The notes: a model not told the origin generated them from the letters alone. A stretch of DNA of 64,000 nucleotides from Micromonospora phaseoli (GCF_900109115.1 NZ_FNYV01000012.1:1-64000); one strand, 5' to 3'; counted from the stretch's first letter, positions 1 through 8,150 are shown. Program-made: numbers and translations.

Positions 1-35
1 CACCACCCCCTCCCCCCGCCCCCGGCCCACCTCCG

Positions 36-106
36 CGATCATGCAGTTGTGGCACGTCTCAAAAGCCGTGAAGATTGACGAAACACCCACCACAACTGCA
101 TGATCG
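36..106. repeat. 17-bp perfect inverted repeat, REP-like stem-loop
   Basis: The arm CGATCATGCAGTTGTGG (36-52) is repeated as its exact reverse complement at 90-106, with a 37-nt AT-richer spacer that is unlike the surrounding very GC-rich DNA. The element lies upstream of the first gene. Similar ATGCAGTTGTGG-containing stem-loops are, from memory, scattered through Micromonospora intergenic DNA. It may be a REP-type mobile remnant or a transcription end signal for a gene left of the window. Confidence 0.7.
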
Positions 107-172
107 GCGCGGCGGAGAGGTGTGGGCGCGGCAGTCGAGACACGGACGGGCGTCACCACGTACTCTTTCCGC

Positions 173-967
173 ATGTCCACCCCCGCTGCGGGTGCGGCCA
201 TCCTCGCGCCGCGCCGGTCAAGCCGGTTCGTTGCCTGGGTGCGCGCGTGGCGCGCCGGCCTGGTGCCCTTCGACGAGGTGGCCGACGCGGTCGCCGGCGA
301 CGAGGAGCACCTGGTCGCCGACGCGCCCGGCACCTGGACGGACGTGTCGCTGCGGGAGGCCCTGCCCACCCTGGCCAAGCTCTCGCCGGACGAGATCCGG
401 CTGGTGCTGCCCGCCCCGGGCGATCCCCGCGGCCTTCCCGGACCGGGCGACTTCGCCGGCGCCGCGCTGCTCGCCTGCGAGGCGGTGATCGCCGGCCCGC
501 TCGGCCTGATCCCCGAGGTACGCGTGCACACCTCCGGCTCCGGGGACACCTTCTCCACGGTGCTCTGGCGCTTCTACCCGCTGCCGGCGAACGCTCCCGC
601 CGCGTCGCTCACGCTGCCCGGCGCCGCCGAGGCCGAAGCCGAGCTGGCCGCCGCGCTGGCCGAGACCACCGCCGCGCTCACCCGGCTCGACGTGGCCCAG
701 TGGCGCCCGGAGCTGGCCGGTGCCCTGGAGGCGCTACGCCGCCCCGACGGCACCACCGACCTGCCGCCCGGCTTCGACCCACGCGCCCGCCGGCTGTTCG
801 CCCGCGCCGCCGTCCTGGATCGCGTACTCGCCCTGGCCGGGCACGCCGCGCCGGGCGGCGCGGTCAACAACCACGAGGCCCAGCAGCGCGACGCCGCCCT
901 GCGCCCGCTCACCGCAGCCTGCCGGCAGGCCCTCGTGGCCGCCTGCAACGCCCCGCTGCGCCCCTGA
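173..967 (+). CDS. Conserved actinobacterial protein of unknown function
   Basis: This is a 264-residue cytoplasmic protein with no signal peptide or membrane segment. I do not assign a function. It contains a central motif with LPAPGDPRGLPGPGDF followed by an alanine-rich helical half, and a pattern of PGDP-LPGP and GLIPEV that I have seen in unannotated actinobacterial proteins. The ATG at 173 is preferred over an upstream GTG at 122 because a TACTCT hexamer ends 6 nt before it and there is no Shine-Dalgarno sequence, which suggests a leaderless transcript. GC3 is very high across the frame. It stands alone, convergent with the TetR gene at 1106-1711. Confidence 0.75.
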   Translation: MSTPAAGAAILAPRRSSRFVAWVRAWRAGLVPFDEVADAVAGDEEHLVADAPGTWTDVSLREALPTLAKLSPDEIRLVLPAPGDPRGLPGPGDFAGAALLACEAVIAGPLGLIPEVRVHTSGSGDTFSTVLWRFYPLPANAPAASLTLPGAAEAEAELAAALAETTAALTRLDVAQWRPELAGALEALRRPDGTTDLPPGFDPRARRLFARAAVLDRVLALAGHAAPGGAVNNHEAQQRDAALRPLTAACRQALVAACNAPLRP

Positions 968-1105
968 TCCCGAGCAGGGCCGGGCTCCCCCGGGACGAAG
1001 TTCTCGCGGCCGAGGGCACCCCCGGCCGGCCAGCCGCCACCCGCAGCGGTCCCCGGGCCACACCCGGGCGGCGAGCCGCCACCTGCGGGCAGAGCGCACG
1101 CCGGG

Positions 1106-1711
1106 TCAGCGGGTGTAGGCGGCCAGGAAGACCCGAACGGCCTCGTCGGCCCAGCGGTGCAGCTCCGGCACCGGGTACGACTCGCGGACGGCGAACATCG
1201 CCTCGTTGAGTGGGATCGACAGGATCAGGTAATTCAGGTGCTGCGCGGCGAGCAGCGGGTCGGCGACGCGCAGCACTCCACGCTCGGTCAGCCGGGCGAT
1301 GGCCGTGGCGAGGACGGCGTGGGCGCGTTGCGGGGCCGCGCGGTGCCAGGCCCGGGCCAGCTCGGGAAAGCGGCCCGCCTCGCCGATCAGGATGCGGCGC
1401 AGTTGGACGAGGTGCGGCGCGGTGACCGTGACGATGTGCTCGCGGGCGAAGGCGCGCAGGTCGCGGGCCAGGTCGTCGGATTCGGCGAGCACCTCCACCA
1501 ACCCCGAGCCGGTGTGCTCGGCGGTGGCGATGGCGCTGGTGAAGACCGCCTCGAAGAGGGTGCGTTTGTCGGCGAAGTGCGCGTACACCGTCACCTTGGA
1601 GACGCCGGCACCGGCGGCGATCCGGTCCATGCCGGCGGCGACGTAGCCGTTCTCCAGGAACTCGACCAGGGCGGCGTCGAGGATCGCGCGCCGGTTGACG
1701 TCCTTCCGCAT
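1106..1711 (-). CDS. TetR/AcrR family transcriptional repressor
   Basis: A 201-residue TetR regulator. The N-terminal helix-turn-helix is visible as an RRAILDAALVEF helix, then MDRIAAGAGVSKVTVYAHF, followed by an all-helical ligand-binding domain. It is transcribed divergently from an alpha/beta hydrolase, and the gap holds a 24-bp palindrome, so it probably represses both genes and responds to a substrate or relative of the hydrolase (inference). The start is uncertain. The ATG at 1711 gives the usual short TetR N-terminus but has no Shine-Dalgarno sequence. An ATG at 1741 has a GGGAGGT box about 10 nt upstream and would put the palindrome inside the coding region. Confidence 0.88.
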   Translation of the reverse strand: MRKDVNRRAILDAALVEFLENGYVAAGMDRIAAGAGVSKVTVYAHFADKRTLFEAVFTSAIATAEHTGSGLVEVLAESDDLARDLRAFAREHIVTVTAPHLVQLRRILIGEAGRFPELARAWHRAAPQRAHAVLATAIARLTERGVLRVADPLLAAQHLNYLILSIPLNEAMFAVRESYPVPELHRWADEAVRVFLAAYTR

Positions 1712-1715
1712 GACT

Positions 1716-1739
1716 GAACTGTACTGTACTGTACCGTTC
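1716..1739. promoter_or_regulatory. 24-bp palindromic operator between divergent TetR and hydrolase genes
   Basis: The sequence has the form GAAC-N-GTAC-N-GTAC-N-GTAC-N-GTTC, a palindrome built from three self-complementary GTAC blocks at 5-bp spacing. It fills nearly all of the 28 bp between the two start codons. The position and symmetry are those expected of a TetR operator. The repeated half-site spacing could allow two overlapping dimers. Confidence 0.75.
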
Positions 1740-2513
1740 ATGGGTACAGTGACCTCCCGGGACGGCACCCGCATCGCCTACCAACGCGAGGGCTCCGGAC
1801 CGCCGCTGATCCTCGTCGACGCCGCCGGCCACTTCCGCGCCAACAGCTCCCTGGGCGAGTTGGCCAGCCTGCTCGCGCCGAGCTTCACCGTCTACCGCTA
1901 CGACCGCCGAGGGCGTGGCGACAGCACCGACACCCCGCCCTACGCCCCCGAACGCGAGGTCGAGGACATCGCCGCGCTGATCGCCGAGGCCGGCGCGCCC
2001 ACCTCGCTGTACGGGTACTCCTCGGGTGGCCTGCTCGCGCTGCACGCGGCGGCGGCCGGGCTCGACGTGCACCGACTGGCCCTGCTGGAACCACCGCTCG
2101 ACCCCGACGACGACCCCACCGAGCAGCACGCGTTCACGGCGAGACTGACCGAGCTGACCGGCGTCGACGCGGTGCGCTTCTTCCTCGGCAGCATCGGCGT
2201 GCCCGAACAGGTGCTGGGCGCCATTCACGTCACGCCACACTGGGACGCGATGGTCTCCGTCGCGCACACCCTGGCGTACGACGCCCGACTCAGCGAGGCC
2301 ACCGGACCGTCGCTGCTGGCTCGGGTCACCACTACGACGCTGGTCCTGGACAGCCTCGGCAGCACCGACGACCTGACCGGGATGGCCGCCACCACGGCGG
2401 CGCTGCTGCCGGCGGCCGAGCACCTGAGCCTGACCGGCGAGTGGCACGGCGTACCGGCGCAGACCCTCGCCCCGGTGCTCGCCGGCTTCCTGCGGCGCGA
2501 CGACCAGCGGTGA
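1740..2513 (+). CDS. Alpha/beta hydrolase fold protein
   Basis: A 257-residue soluble alpha/beta hydrolase. The N-terminus has the typical DGTRIAYQREGSGPPLILV strand-turn, then YDRRGRGDS around the oxyanion and strand-4 region, and the nucleophile elbow YGYSSGGLLAL, in which the serine is the predicted nucleophile. WHGVP near the C-terminus supplies the catalytic histidine. The substrate is unknown. The ATG at 1740 follows the TetR operator directly with no Shine-Dalgarno sequence, so translation is probably leaderless or begins at an upstream in-frame ATG (1710). The gene is likely under control of the divergent TetR gene. Confidence 0.85.
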   Translation: MGTVTSRDGTRIAYQREGSGPPLILVDAAGHFRANSSLGELASLLAPSFTVYRYDRRGRGDSTDTPPYAPEREVEDIAALIAEAGAPTSLYGYSSGGLLALHAAAAGLDVHRLALLEPPLDPDDDPTEQHAFTARLTELTGVDAVRFFLGSIGVPEQVLGAIHVTPHWDAMVSVAHTLAYDARLSEATGPSLLARVTTTTLVLDSLGSTDDLTGMAATTAALLPAAEHLSLTGEWHGVPAQTLAPVLAGFLRRDDQR

Positions 2514-2534
2514 CCGCCGCCGGACGCCGTACGC

Positions 2535-3323
2535 TCAGATCTCGTCGATCAGGTCGGCCACCGAGTTGACGGTCCGCGACGGACGGTACGGGTAGCGTTC
2601 CGACTCCGCCCGGGTGCTGATCCCGGTCAGCACGAGGATCGTCTCCAGCCCGGCCTCCAACCCGCAGAGGATGTCGGTGTCCATCCGGTCGCCGATCATC
2701 GCGGTGCTCTCCGAGTGCGCGTTGATCGTGTTCAGGGCGGACCGCATCATCATCGGGTTGGGCTTGCCGACGAAGTACGGCTCCACGCCGGTCGCCTTGG
2801 AGATCATCGCGGCGACCGAGCCGGCGGCCGGCAGGGCACCCTCCACCGAGGGGCCGGTGGCGTCGGGGTTGGTGCAGATGAACCGGGCCCCGTCGTTGAT
2901 CAGCCGGACCGCCTTGGTGATCGCCTCGAAGCTGTAGGTGCGGGTCTCCCCCAGTACCACGTAGTCGGGGGCGAAGTCGCTGAGCACGTAGCCCACCGCG
3001 TGCAGGGCCGTGGTCAGCCCGGCCTCCCCGATCACGTACGCGGTGCCGCCCGGCCGCTGGTCGGCCAGGAACTGGGCGGTGGCCAGGGCGGAGGACCAGA
3101 TCGCCTGCTCCGGCACGTCCAGGCCCATCCGGGCGAGCCGAGCCTGCAGGTCCCGCGGCGTGTAGATCGAGTTGTTGGTCAGCACCAGGAACGGCTTGCC
3201 GGAGGTACGCAGCCGGGTGATGAACTCCGGTGCGCCGGGCACCGGCTGGCCCTCGTGCACCAACACGCCGTCCATGTCGGTCAGCCAACTCTCGACGGGC
3301 TTGCGGTCTTGCATGGTCGTCAT
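2535..3323 (-). CDS. HAD-IIA family phosphatase (NagD-like)
   Basis: A 262-residue haloacid dehalogenase-type hydrolase. Motif I is WLTDMDGVLVHEG near the N-terminus, motif II is VLTNNS, and motif IV is MIGDRMDTD, followed by GLEAGLETILVLTG. This layout is typical of the IIA cap subclass that includes NagD and p-nitrophenyl phosphatase-like enzymes, which act on small phosphomonoesters. The start at 3323 was chosen because the region upstream (to 3392) lies in the intergenic gap after hemH and encodes an Arg/Ala-rich extension. It lies 28 bp downstream of hemH on the same strand and is probably the last gene of the fabG operon. Confidence 0.85.
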   Translation of the reverse strand: MTTMQDRKPVESWLTDMDGVLVHEGQPVPGAPEFITRLRTSGKPFLVLTNNSIYTPRDLQARLARMGLDVPEQAIWSSALATAQFLADQRPGGTAYVIGEAGLTTALHAVGYVLSDFAPDYVVLGETRTYSFEAITKAVRLINDGARFICTNPDATGPSVEGALPAAGSVAAMISKATGVEPYFVGKPNPMMMRSALNTINAHSESTAMIGDRMDTDILCGLEAGLETILVLTGISTRAESERYPYRPSRTVNSVADLIDEI

Positions 3324-3351
3324 CCCCAGGGGTGTCGAAGTCGCCGAGCGG

Positions 3352-4383
3352 TCAGGACGGGCGGCGGGGCGGGACGCAGCAGACCGTGGCACAGGTGTCC
3401 CAGATGGGCAGTTCGCCGAGGCGGCGGCGCAGGGCGACGCCGTCCGGGTCGATCCGTTCCCGCACCAGCTCGCGCACCATGGTCACGAAACGCGGGTCGA
3501 TGCCCGGGGTACCGGCGCGGACGAAGTCCAGACCGAGCTGCTTGGCCGTGTCCAGCGCCTCGGTGTCGAGGTCCCAGACCACCTCCAGGTGGTCGGAGAC
3601 GAAACCGATCGGACTGACCACCACGCCGGTCACGCCCTGCCCGGCCAAGGCGGCCAGATGATCGTTGATGTCCGGCTCCAGCCACGGCACGTGCGGCGGG
3701 CCGGAACGGCTCTGCCAGACCAGGTCGTACGGCAGGTCCGGGGCCGCCGCCGCGTGCACCAGCCGGGCGGTCTCGGCGAGTTGGGCGGTGTACCGACCGC
3801 CGTGCGGCCCGGCGCTGTCGGCCGCCGAGACGGGGATGGAGTGCGCGGTGAAGACGAGCCGGGTGCTGTCCCGTCGCGCCGGGTCGAGCTGGGCCAGGGC
3901 CGTCCGCACCGCGTCAACGTGCGGCTCGACGAAGCCGGGATGGTCCCAGAACTGGCGGAGCTTCTCGATCACGGGCGCATCCGGGCCGACCGCCGCCCGG
4001 GCCGCGGTGATGTCCTCCTGGTACTGCCGGCAGGAGGAGTAGCCGCCGAAGGCGCTGGTGACGAAGGCCAGCGCCCGCCGTACGCCGTCGTCGCGCAGCT
4101 GCGCCACGGTGTCGGCGAGCATCGGGTGCCAGTTCCGGTTTCCCCAGTACACGGGCAGGTCGAGGCCGTTGGCGGCGAAGTCCGCGCGGACCGCCGCGAG
4201 CAGGTCCCGACACTGCTGGTTGATCGGGGAGACCCCGCCGAAGTGCTGGTAGTGCTCGGCGACCTCGGCCAGCCGCTGCGGCGGGACACCCCGCCCCCGG
4301 GTCACGTTCTGCAGGAAGGGCAGCACGTCGTCCGGCCCCTCCGGGCCACCGAAGGAAACCAGCACCACCGCGTCGTACTCCAT
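3352..4383 (-). CDS. hemH: Ferrochelatase (coproporphyrin ferrochelatase)
   Basis: This 343-residue protein inserts Fe(II) into a porphyrin; in actinobacteria the substrate is normally coproporphyrin III. Family features are VLVSFGGPEGPDDV at the N-terminus, YWGNRNWHP, FVTSAFGGYSSCRQY and FTAHSIP, in which His181 is the predicted metal-handling histidine. Cys118 and the C-terminal Cys331, Cys335 and Cys336 are candidate ligands for the [2Fe-2S] cluster known in actinobacterial ferrochelatases. It follows fabG and fabI, the same order as mycobacterial mabA-inhA-hemH. A dispersed repeat separates it from fabI. Confidence 0.95.
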   Translation of the reverse strand: MEYDAVVLVSFGGPEGPDDVLPFLQNVTRGRGVPPQRLAEVAEHYQHFGGVSPINQQCRDLLAAVRADFAANGLDLPVYWGNRNWHPMLADTVAQLRDDGVRRALAFVTSAFGGYSSCRQYQEDITAARAAVGPDAPVIEKLRQFWDHPGFVEPHVDAVRTALAQLDPARRDSTRLVFTAHSIPVSAADSAGPHGGRYTAQLAETARLVHAAAAPDLPYDLVWQSRSGPPHVPWLEPDINDHLAALAGQGVTGVVVSPIGFVSDHLEVVWDLDTEALDTAKQLGLDFVRAGTPGIDPRFVTMVRELVRERIDPDGVALRRRLGELPIWDTCATVCCVPPRRPS

Positions 4384-4439
4384 GGGGCCATTCTTGCCGG
4401 TGCCCGGCGGCGACCCGGCAACGCCCCCGGGTCCCGGCC

Positions 4440-4493
4440 GTTAACAGGGGCCCCCTGCTATACCGCAGGCGTTAAAAGGGGACCCCTCCTTTC
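4440..4493. repeat. GGGGCCCC dispersed repeat, copy A
   Basis: A roughly 54-bp element made of two similar halves, each with a GTTAA block followed by a GGGGCCCC-like palindrome, joined by CTATACCGCAGGC. It begins 2 nt downstream of the fabI stop codon and sits between fabI and hemH. Related copies occur at 17536-17589, 54059-54111 and 58978-59029. The second palindrome is degenerate here (GGGGACCCC). Confidence 0.75.
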
Positions 4494-4495
4494 AT

Positions 4496-5263
4496 CTAGG
4501 CGCCGATGGCGTGGTAGCCGCCGTCGACGTGCACGATCTCGCCGGTGGTGGCCGGGAACCAGTCGGACAGCAGCGCCAGGCAGGCGCGGGCGGCCGGCTC
4601 CTGGTCGGTCAGGTCCCAGCCCAGCGGCGCCCGCCCGGCCCAGGCGTCCTCGAACTGCTCGAAGCCGGGGATGGACCTGGCCGCCATGGTGCGCAGTGGG
4701 CCGGCGGCGACCAGGTTGCTGCGGATGCCCTGCTTGCCCAGGTGCAGGGCGAGGTATCGGGAGGCGGACTCCAGCCCGGCCTTGGCCACGCCCATCCAGT
4801 CGTAAACCGGCCACGCCTTGGTGGCGTCGAAGGTCAGCCCGACCACCGCACCGCCCGGCGACATCAGCGGCAACGCCGCCATGGCCAGGGACTTGTAGGA
4901 GTACGTCGAGACGTGCAGCGCGGTCGACACGTCCTCCCAGGAGGCGTCGAGGAAGCCGCCGCCGAGGCAGCTCTGCGGGGCGAACCCGATCGAGTGCACC
5001 ACCCCGTCGAGGCCGTCGACGTGCTCCCGGACCCGGTCGGCCAGCCCGGCGAGGTGTTCGGCGCTGGTCACGTCCAGCTCGATGACGGGGGCCGGCTCGG
5101 GCAGCCGCTTGGCGATCCGCTCCACCAGCGAGAGGCGGCCGTAGCCGGTGAGCACGACCTGGGCGCCGTTCTCCTGGGCGAGCTTCGCCACCGAGAAGGC
5201 GATCGAGGCGTCGGTGATGACGCCGGTGACGAGCAGCCGCTTACCGGCCAGCAGTCCGGACAT
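4496..5263 (-). CDS. fabI: Enoyl-[acyl-carrier-protein] reductase (NADH)
   Basis: A 255-residue FabI/InhA-type reductase that catalyses the last step of each fatty acid elongation cycle. It shows the atypical SDR N-terminus LLVTGVITDASIAFSVAK instead of a classical TGxxxGxG, the VHSIGFAP strand, and the Tyr-x6-Lys active site in YDWMGVAKAGLES, with the long TYSYKSLA loop. The C-terminal GEIVHVDGGYHAIGA is typical. An ATG at 5263 is preferred over 5272, because the GGAGGA box lies only 1 nt before the upstream ATG but at a proper distance from this one. It is 27 bp downstream of fabG. Confidence 0.95.
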   Translation of the reverse strand: MSGLLAGKRLLVTGVITDASIAFSVAKLAQENGAQVVLTGYGRLSLVERIAKRLPEPAPVIELDVTSAEHLAGLADRVREHVDGLDGVVHSIGFAPQSCLGGGFLDASWEDVSTALHVSTYSYKSLAMAALPLMSPGGAVVGLTFDATKAWPVYDWMGVAKAGLESASRYLALHLGKQGIRSNLVAAGPLRTMAARSIPGFEQFEDAWAGRAPLGWDLTDQEPAARACLALLSDWFPATTGEIVHVDGGYHAIGA

Positions 5264-5290
5264 TATGCTCATTCCTCCGTGCTATCTGGT

Positions 5291-5995
5291 TCAGTGGCCC
5301 ATGCCGAGGCCGCCGTCGACCGGGATGACCGCGCCGGAGACGTAACCGGCACCGTCGCCGGCCAGCCAGGTGACCACCGCGGCCACCTCGTCCGGGTTGG
5401 CCATCCGGCCCGCCGGGATCGACTTGAGGATCTCCGTCTTGCGCTCCGGCGACAGTCCGGCGGTCATGTCGGTCTCGATGAAGCCCGGCGCGACCACGTT
5501 GGCGGTGATGTTCCGGCTGCCCAGCTCCCGGGTGATCGAGCGGGCGACCCCGACCAGGCCGGCCTTGCTGGCCGCGTAGTTGACCTGGCCCGCACCGCCG
5601 GAGAGGCCGACCACCGAGGAGACGAAGATCATGCGGCCCCACCGGGCCCGCAGCATCTTCCCGGAGGCCCGCTTCGCGCACCGGTACGCGCCGGTCAGGT
5701 TGGTGTCCAGCACCCGGGTGAACTGCTCCTCGGACATCCGCAGCAGCAGCGTGTCGTCGGTGATCCCGGCGTTGGCGACCAGCACCTCCACCGGCCCCAG
5801 CTCGGCCTCGACCGCCGCGAAGGCGGCGTCGACCGACTCGGCGTCGGTGATGTCGCACCGCACGCCGAACACGCCGTCGGGCGCCCCGCTGCCCCGGTGG
5901 GTGATCGCCACCCGGTCACCCTGCTTGGCGAAGGCCTGGGCGATGGCCAGGCCGATCCCGCGGTTGCCTCCGGTAACCAGCACAGTTCGTGACAC
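5291..5995 (-). CDS. fabG: 3-oxoacyl-[acyl-carrier-protein] reductase
   Basis: A 234-residue SDR that reduces 3-ketoacyl-ACP with NADPH. The cofactor motif is VTGGNRGIGLAIA, followed by NAGIT, SSVVGLSG and the catalytic YAASKAG, with a PGFIETDM loop and a C-terminal SGAVIPVDGGLGMGH. The length and N-terminus match MabA/FabG. It starts with GTG at 5995 behind a strong GGAGGGG box. It is the first gene of the fabG-fabI-hemH-HAD operon, and a 14-bp inverted repeat in its promoter suggests repression by a lipid-responsive regulator (inference). Confidence 0.95.
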   Translation of the reverse strand: MSRTVLVTGGNRGIGLAIAQAFAKQGDRVAITHRGSGAPDGVFGVRCDITDAESVDAAFAAVEAELGPVEVLVANAGITDDTLLLRMSEEQFTRVLDTNLTGAYRCAKRASGKMLRARWGRMIFVSSVVGLSGGAGQVNYAASKAGLVGVARSITRELGSRNITANVVAPGFIETDMTAGLSPERKTEILKSIPAGRMANPDEVAAVVTWLAGDGAGYVSGAVIPVDGGLGMGH

Positions 5996-6028
5996 GGTGC
6001 GTCCCCTCCAAAGATCGCTGCGGGTTGG

Positions 6029-6052
6029 AGACTAGGCGTTACCGCACGGTAA
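6029..6052 (-). promoter_or_regulatory. fabG promoter with 6-2-6 inverted repeat
   Basis: On the minus strand a TAGTCT hexamer (plus-strand 6029-6034) is a plausible -10 box for the fabG operon. Directly upstream lies TTACCG-CA-CGGTAA (6039-6052 on the plus strand), a near-perfect palindrome that would overlap the -10/-35 spacer. This placement fits a repressor operator. No regulator for it is encoded nearby, apart from the divergent two-component system. Confidence 0.5.
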
Positions 6053-6146
6053 TCACTAACCCGCCGCACGTCATACCGGGGTACGACCCGAGGGATCAAT
6101 CTGCGGTCGCACGACGTGGCGGCGGTGCGCAACTACTCTGCCGGGG

Positions 6147-7454
6147 ATGGACCGCACTGTCGTCCGTGCCGCGCTGGCGGCCCTGCGCCGCACCGTGGCC
6201 GGGCCGGACTATCCGGGGGTACGACTACCACTGGACCGACTGCGACACCGGCCCCGCACGGCCGCCGCCCTCCGGACCCTCGGACTGCTTGCCCTGCTCG
6301 GGCTGGCCCTGGTCACCGCGCAGTTCCTGCTGGACTCGCGCGGGTTGCCCATCGCCACCGCCTGGGTTCTCGCGATCCTCACCGTCGCACCGCTGCCGAT
6401 CCTGCTCACCCGGCCACTCCTGGCCTGGCGGATCATGCTCGTCGGGGAGTTGTTCGGCACCTTCAACCGGCGGCAGGCGGACGACGCCGTGGTCGTGGGC
6501 GCCGGGGTAGGCGAGTTCTGGCCGTGGAGCCCGACCCAGATCCTGGTCATCGTCGTCGTGCTCGCCGCCGTGGCCGCCCGGGTCGACCGGGCTGTCCTGG
6601 CCTGGATCGGGCTGCTCAGCCTCATCCCGGTCTGGATCTTCGTGTCACCGAGCAACCAGGTCGGCGTCAGCCTGCTGTTCGTGGTGCTGCTCATCCTCGG
6701 GGACCTGGTGCGGGGCAATCTGCTGGCCCGCCGGGCGCTCGCCGAGCAGGCGGAGCTGAGCGAGTTGGAGAAGTCGCGGCGCGCGGTGTTGGAGGAGCGC
6801 ACCCGCATCGCGCGTGAGCTGCACGACGTCGTCGCACACCATATGTCGATGATCGCCGTGCAGGCGGAGACCGCGCCGTACCGGCTCGCCGCCGTACCCG
6901 ACCCGGCCCGGGCCGAGTTCGCCGCCATCGCCGACTCCGCCCGGGCGGCGCTGACCGACATGCGGCGGCTGCTGGGCGTGCTGCGCAGCGAGTCGGAGGA
7001 TCCCCGGACCGCCCCGCAGCCCGGACTGGCGGACCTGCCCGCGCTGGTGGCCGCCGCCCGCCGGGCCGGCATGGCGGTGACCCTGGACACCGACGTCGCC
7101 GCCGAGCCGTCCGCACCGGTCGAGCTGGCCGCGTACCGGATCGTCCAGGAAGGACTGGCCAATGCGGCCCGCCACGCGGGCGGCGCCGCGGTACGCGTCA
7201 CCGTCCGCGACCGGGCCGGCGGCCTGGCGGTACGCGTGCAGAACACCGCCGGTGGCACTCCGGCCGGGCCGGACGCACACGGCGGCGGGCAGGGACTGGT
7301 TGGCATGCGGGAGCGGGCCGTCTCCCTCGGCGGCAGCTTCACCGCCTGTCCCACCACCGACGGTGGCTACGCGATCGACGTGCTGCTGCCCGATGACGCA
7401 CCCCGCCCGGACGAGCCGCCGCGGGTCGACCACCGGGAGGACGGGACACCATGA
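6147..7454 (+). CDS. Sensor histidine kinase, HisKA_3 (NarL-type) family
   Basis: A 435-residue membrane histidine kinase. Hydrophobic segments at about residues 43-62, 70-88, 131-145, 150-166 and 172-188 form the sensor domain, which lacks a large extracellular loop. The dimerisation/phosphoacceptor helix reads RTRIARELHDVVAHHMSMI, with His226 as the predicted phosphorylation site. The HATPase domain shows an N-box-like NAARHAGG and a G-box HGGGQGLVGMRER. A TACTCT hexamer 7 nt before the ATG, with no Shine-Dalgarno sequence, suggests leaderless translation. The stop codon overlaps the start of the response regulator (ATGA), so the pair is translationally coupled. The signal is unknown. Confidence 0.93.
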   Translation: MDRTVVRAALAALRRTVAGPDYPGVRLPLDRLRHRPRTAAALRTLGLLALLGLALVTAQFLLDSRGLPIATAWVLAILTVAPLPILLTRPLLAWRIMLVGELFGTFNRRQADDAVVVGAGVGEFWPWSPTQILVIVVVLAAVAARVDRAVLAWIGLLSLIPVWIFVSPSNQVGVSLLFVVLLILGDLVRGNLLARRALAEQAELSELEKSRRAVLEERTRIARELHDVVAHHMSMIAVQAETAPYRLAAVPDPARAEFAAIADSARAALTDMRRLLGVLRSESEDPRTAPQPGLADLPALVAAARRAGMAVTLDTDVAAEPSAPVELAAYRIVQEGLANAARHAGGAAVRVTVRDRAGGLAVRVQNTAGGTPAGPDAHGGGQGLVGMRERAVSLGGSFTACPTTDGGYAIDVLLPDDAPRPDEPPRVDHREDGTP

Positions 7455-8113
7455 TCCGAGTGTTGATCGCCGACGACCAGGCGATGGTCCGGCAGGGCTT
7501 CGGTGCGCTGTTGGCCGCCCAGCCGGACCTGCTGGTGGTCGGTGACGCCGCCGACGGCGCCCAGGCCGTCGCCGAGGCTCGCCGGCTCGACCCGGACGTG
7601 GTGCTGATGGACGTCCGGATGCCGGTGCTAGACGGCCTGGCCGCGACCCGGAAACTGCTCGGCGACCGGCCGGCCGACCGGCCCCGGGTGCTCATCCTCA
7701 CCACCTTCGACCTGGACGACTACGTCTACGAGGCACTGCGCGCGGGAGCCAGCGGCTTCCTGCTCAAGGACGCGCCGGCCGCCGACCTGGTGCACGCGGT
7801 ACGGGTGGTCGCCGCCGGCGACGCGCTGCTCGCCCCGACCGTCACCCGCAGGCTGATCGCCGAGTTCGCCGCCCGGCCGCAGCGACAACGGCCCCGACCC
7901 ACCACGCTGGCCGCGCTCACCCCCCGCGAGACCGAGGTGCTGCGGCTTATCGCCCGGGGCCGCTCCAACGCCGAGATCGCCGCCGAACTGGTCGTCGCCG
8001 AGCAGACCGTCAAGACCCACGTCGGCCGGATCCTGGCCAAGCTGCACCTGCGCGACCGCGCCCAGGCCGTCGTGCTCGCCTACGAGACCGGGCTGGTGTC
8101 CGCCGGGGATTAG
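7451..8113 (+). CDS. Response regulator, NarL/FixJ (LuxR-type) family
   Basis: A 220-residue regulator. The receiver domain starts MIRVLIADDQAMVRQG, with the acidic pocket DD8-9 and the phosphoacceptor Asp54 in VVLMDVRMPVLDG. The switch residues lie in ILTTFDLDDY and the conserved lysine in GFLLKDAP. The C-terminal LuxR-type helix-turn-helix reads LTPRETEVLRLIARG and EIAAELVVAEQTVKTHV. It overlaps its kinase by 4 nt. Tandem repeats directly after its stop codon are candidate binding sites in front of the next operon (8245-10295), which may be its target. Confidence 0.95.
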   Translation: MIRVLIADDQAMVRQGFGALLAAQPDLLVVGDAADGAQAVAEARRLDPDVVLMDVRMPVLDGLAATRKLLGDRPADRPRVLILTTFDLDDYVYEALRAGASGFLLKDAPAADLVHAVRVVAAGDALLAPTVTRRLIAEFAARPQRQRPRPTTLAALTPRETEVLRLIARGRSNAEIAAELVVAEQTVKTHVGRILAKLHLRDRAQAVVLAYETGLVSAGD

Positions 8114-8150
8114 TCCCGGGTAGCCCGCCGGGGAGTAGTCCCCCGGTAGC
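8111..8150 (+). promoter_or_regulatory. Tandem direct repeats, candidate response-regulator boxes
   Basis: TAGTCCCGGGTAGC (8111-8124) and TAGTCCCCCGGTAGC (8136-8150) are near-identical repeats 25 bp apart, that is about two helical turns and a half. The first overlaps the response regulator stop codon and both lie about 95-135 bp upstream of the next gene's ATG (8245). NarL-type regulators often bind such tandem sites, so autoregulated control of the downstream pair is plausible (inference). Confidence 0.45.

Noticed and set aside
909..2447. Long minus-strand frame across the TetR and hydrolase genes
   Set aside because: It overlaps two clear genes in other frames and reads as Arg/Gly/Ala-rich low-complexity sequence.
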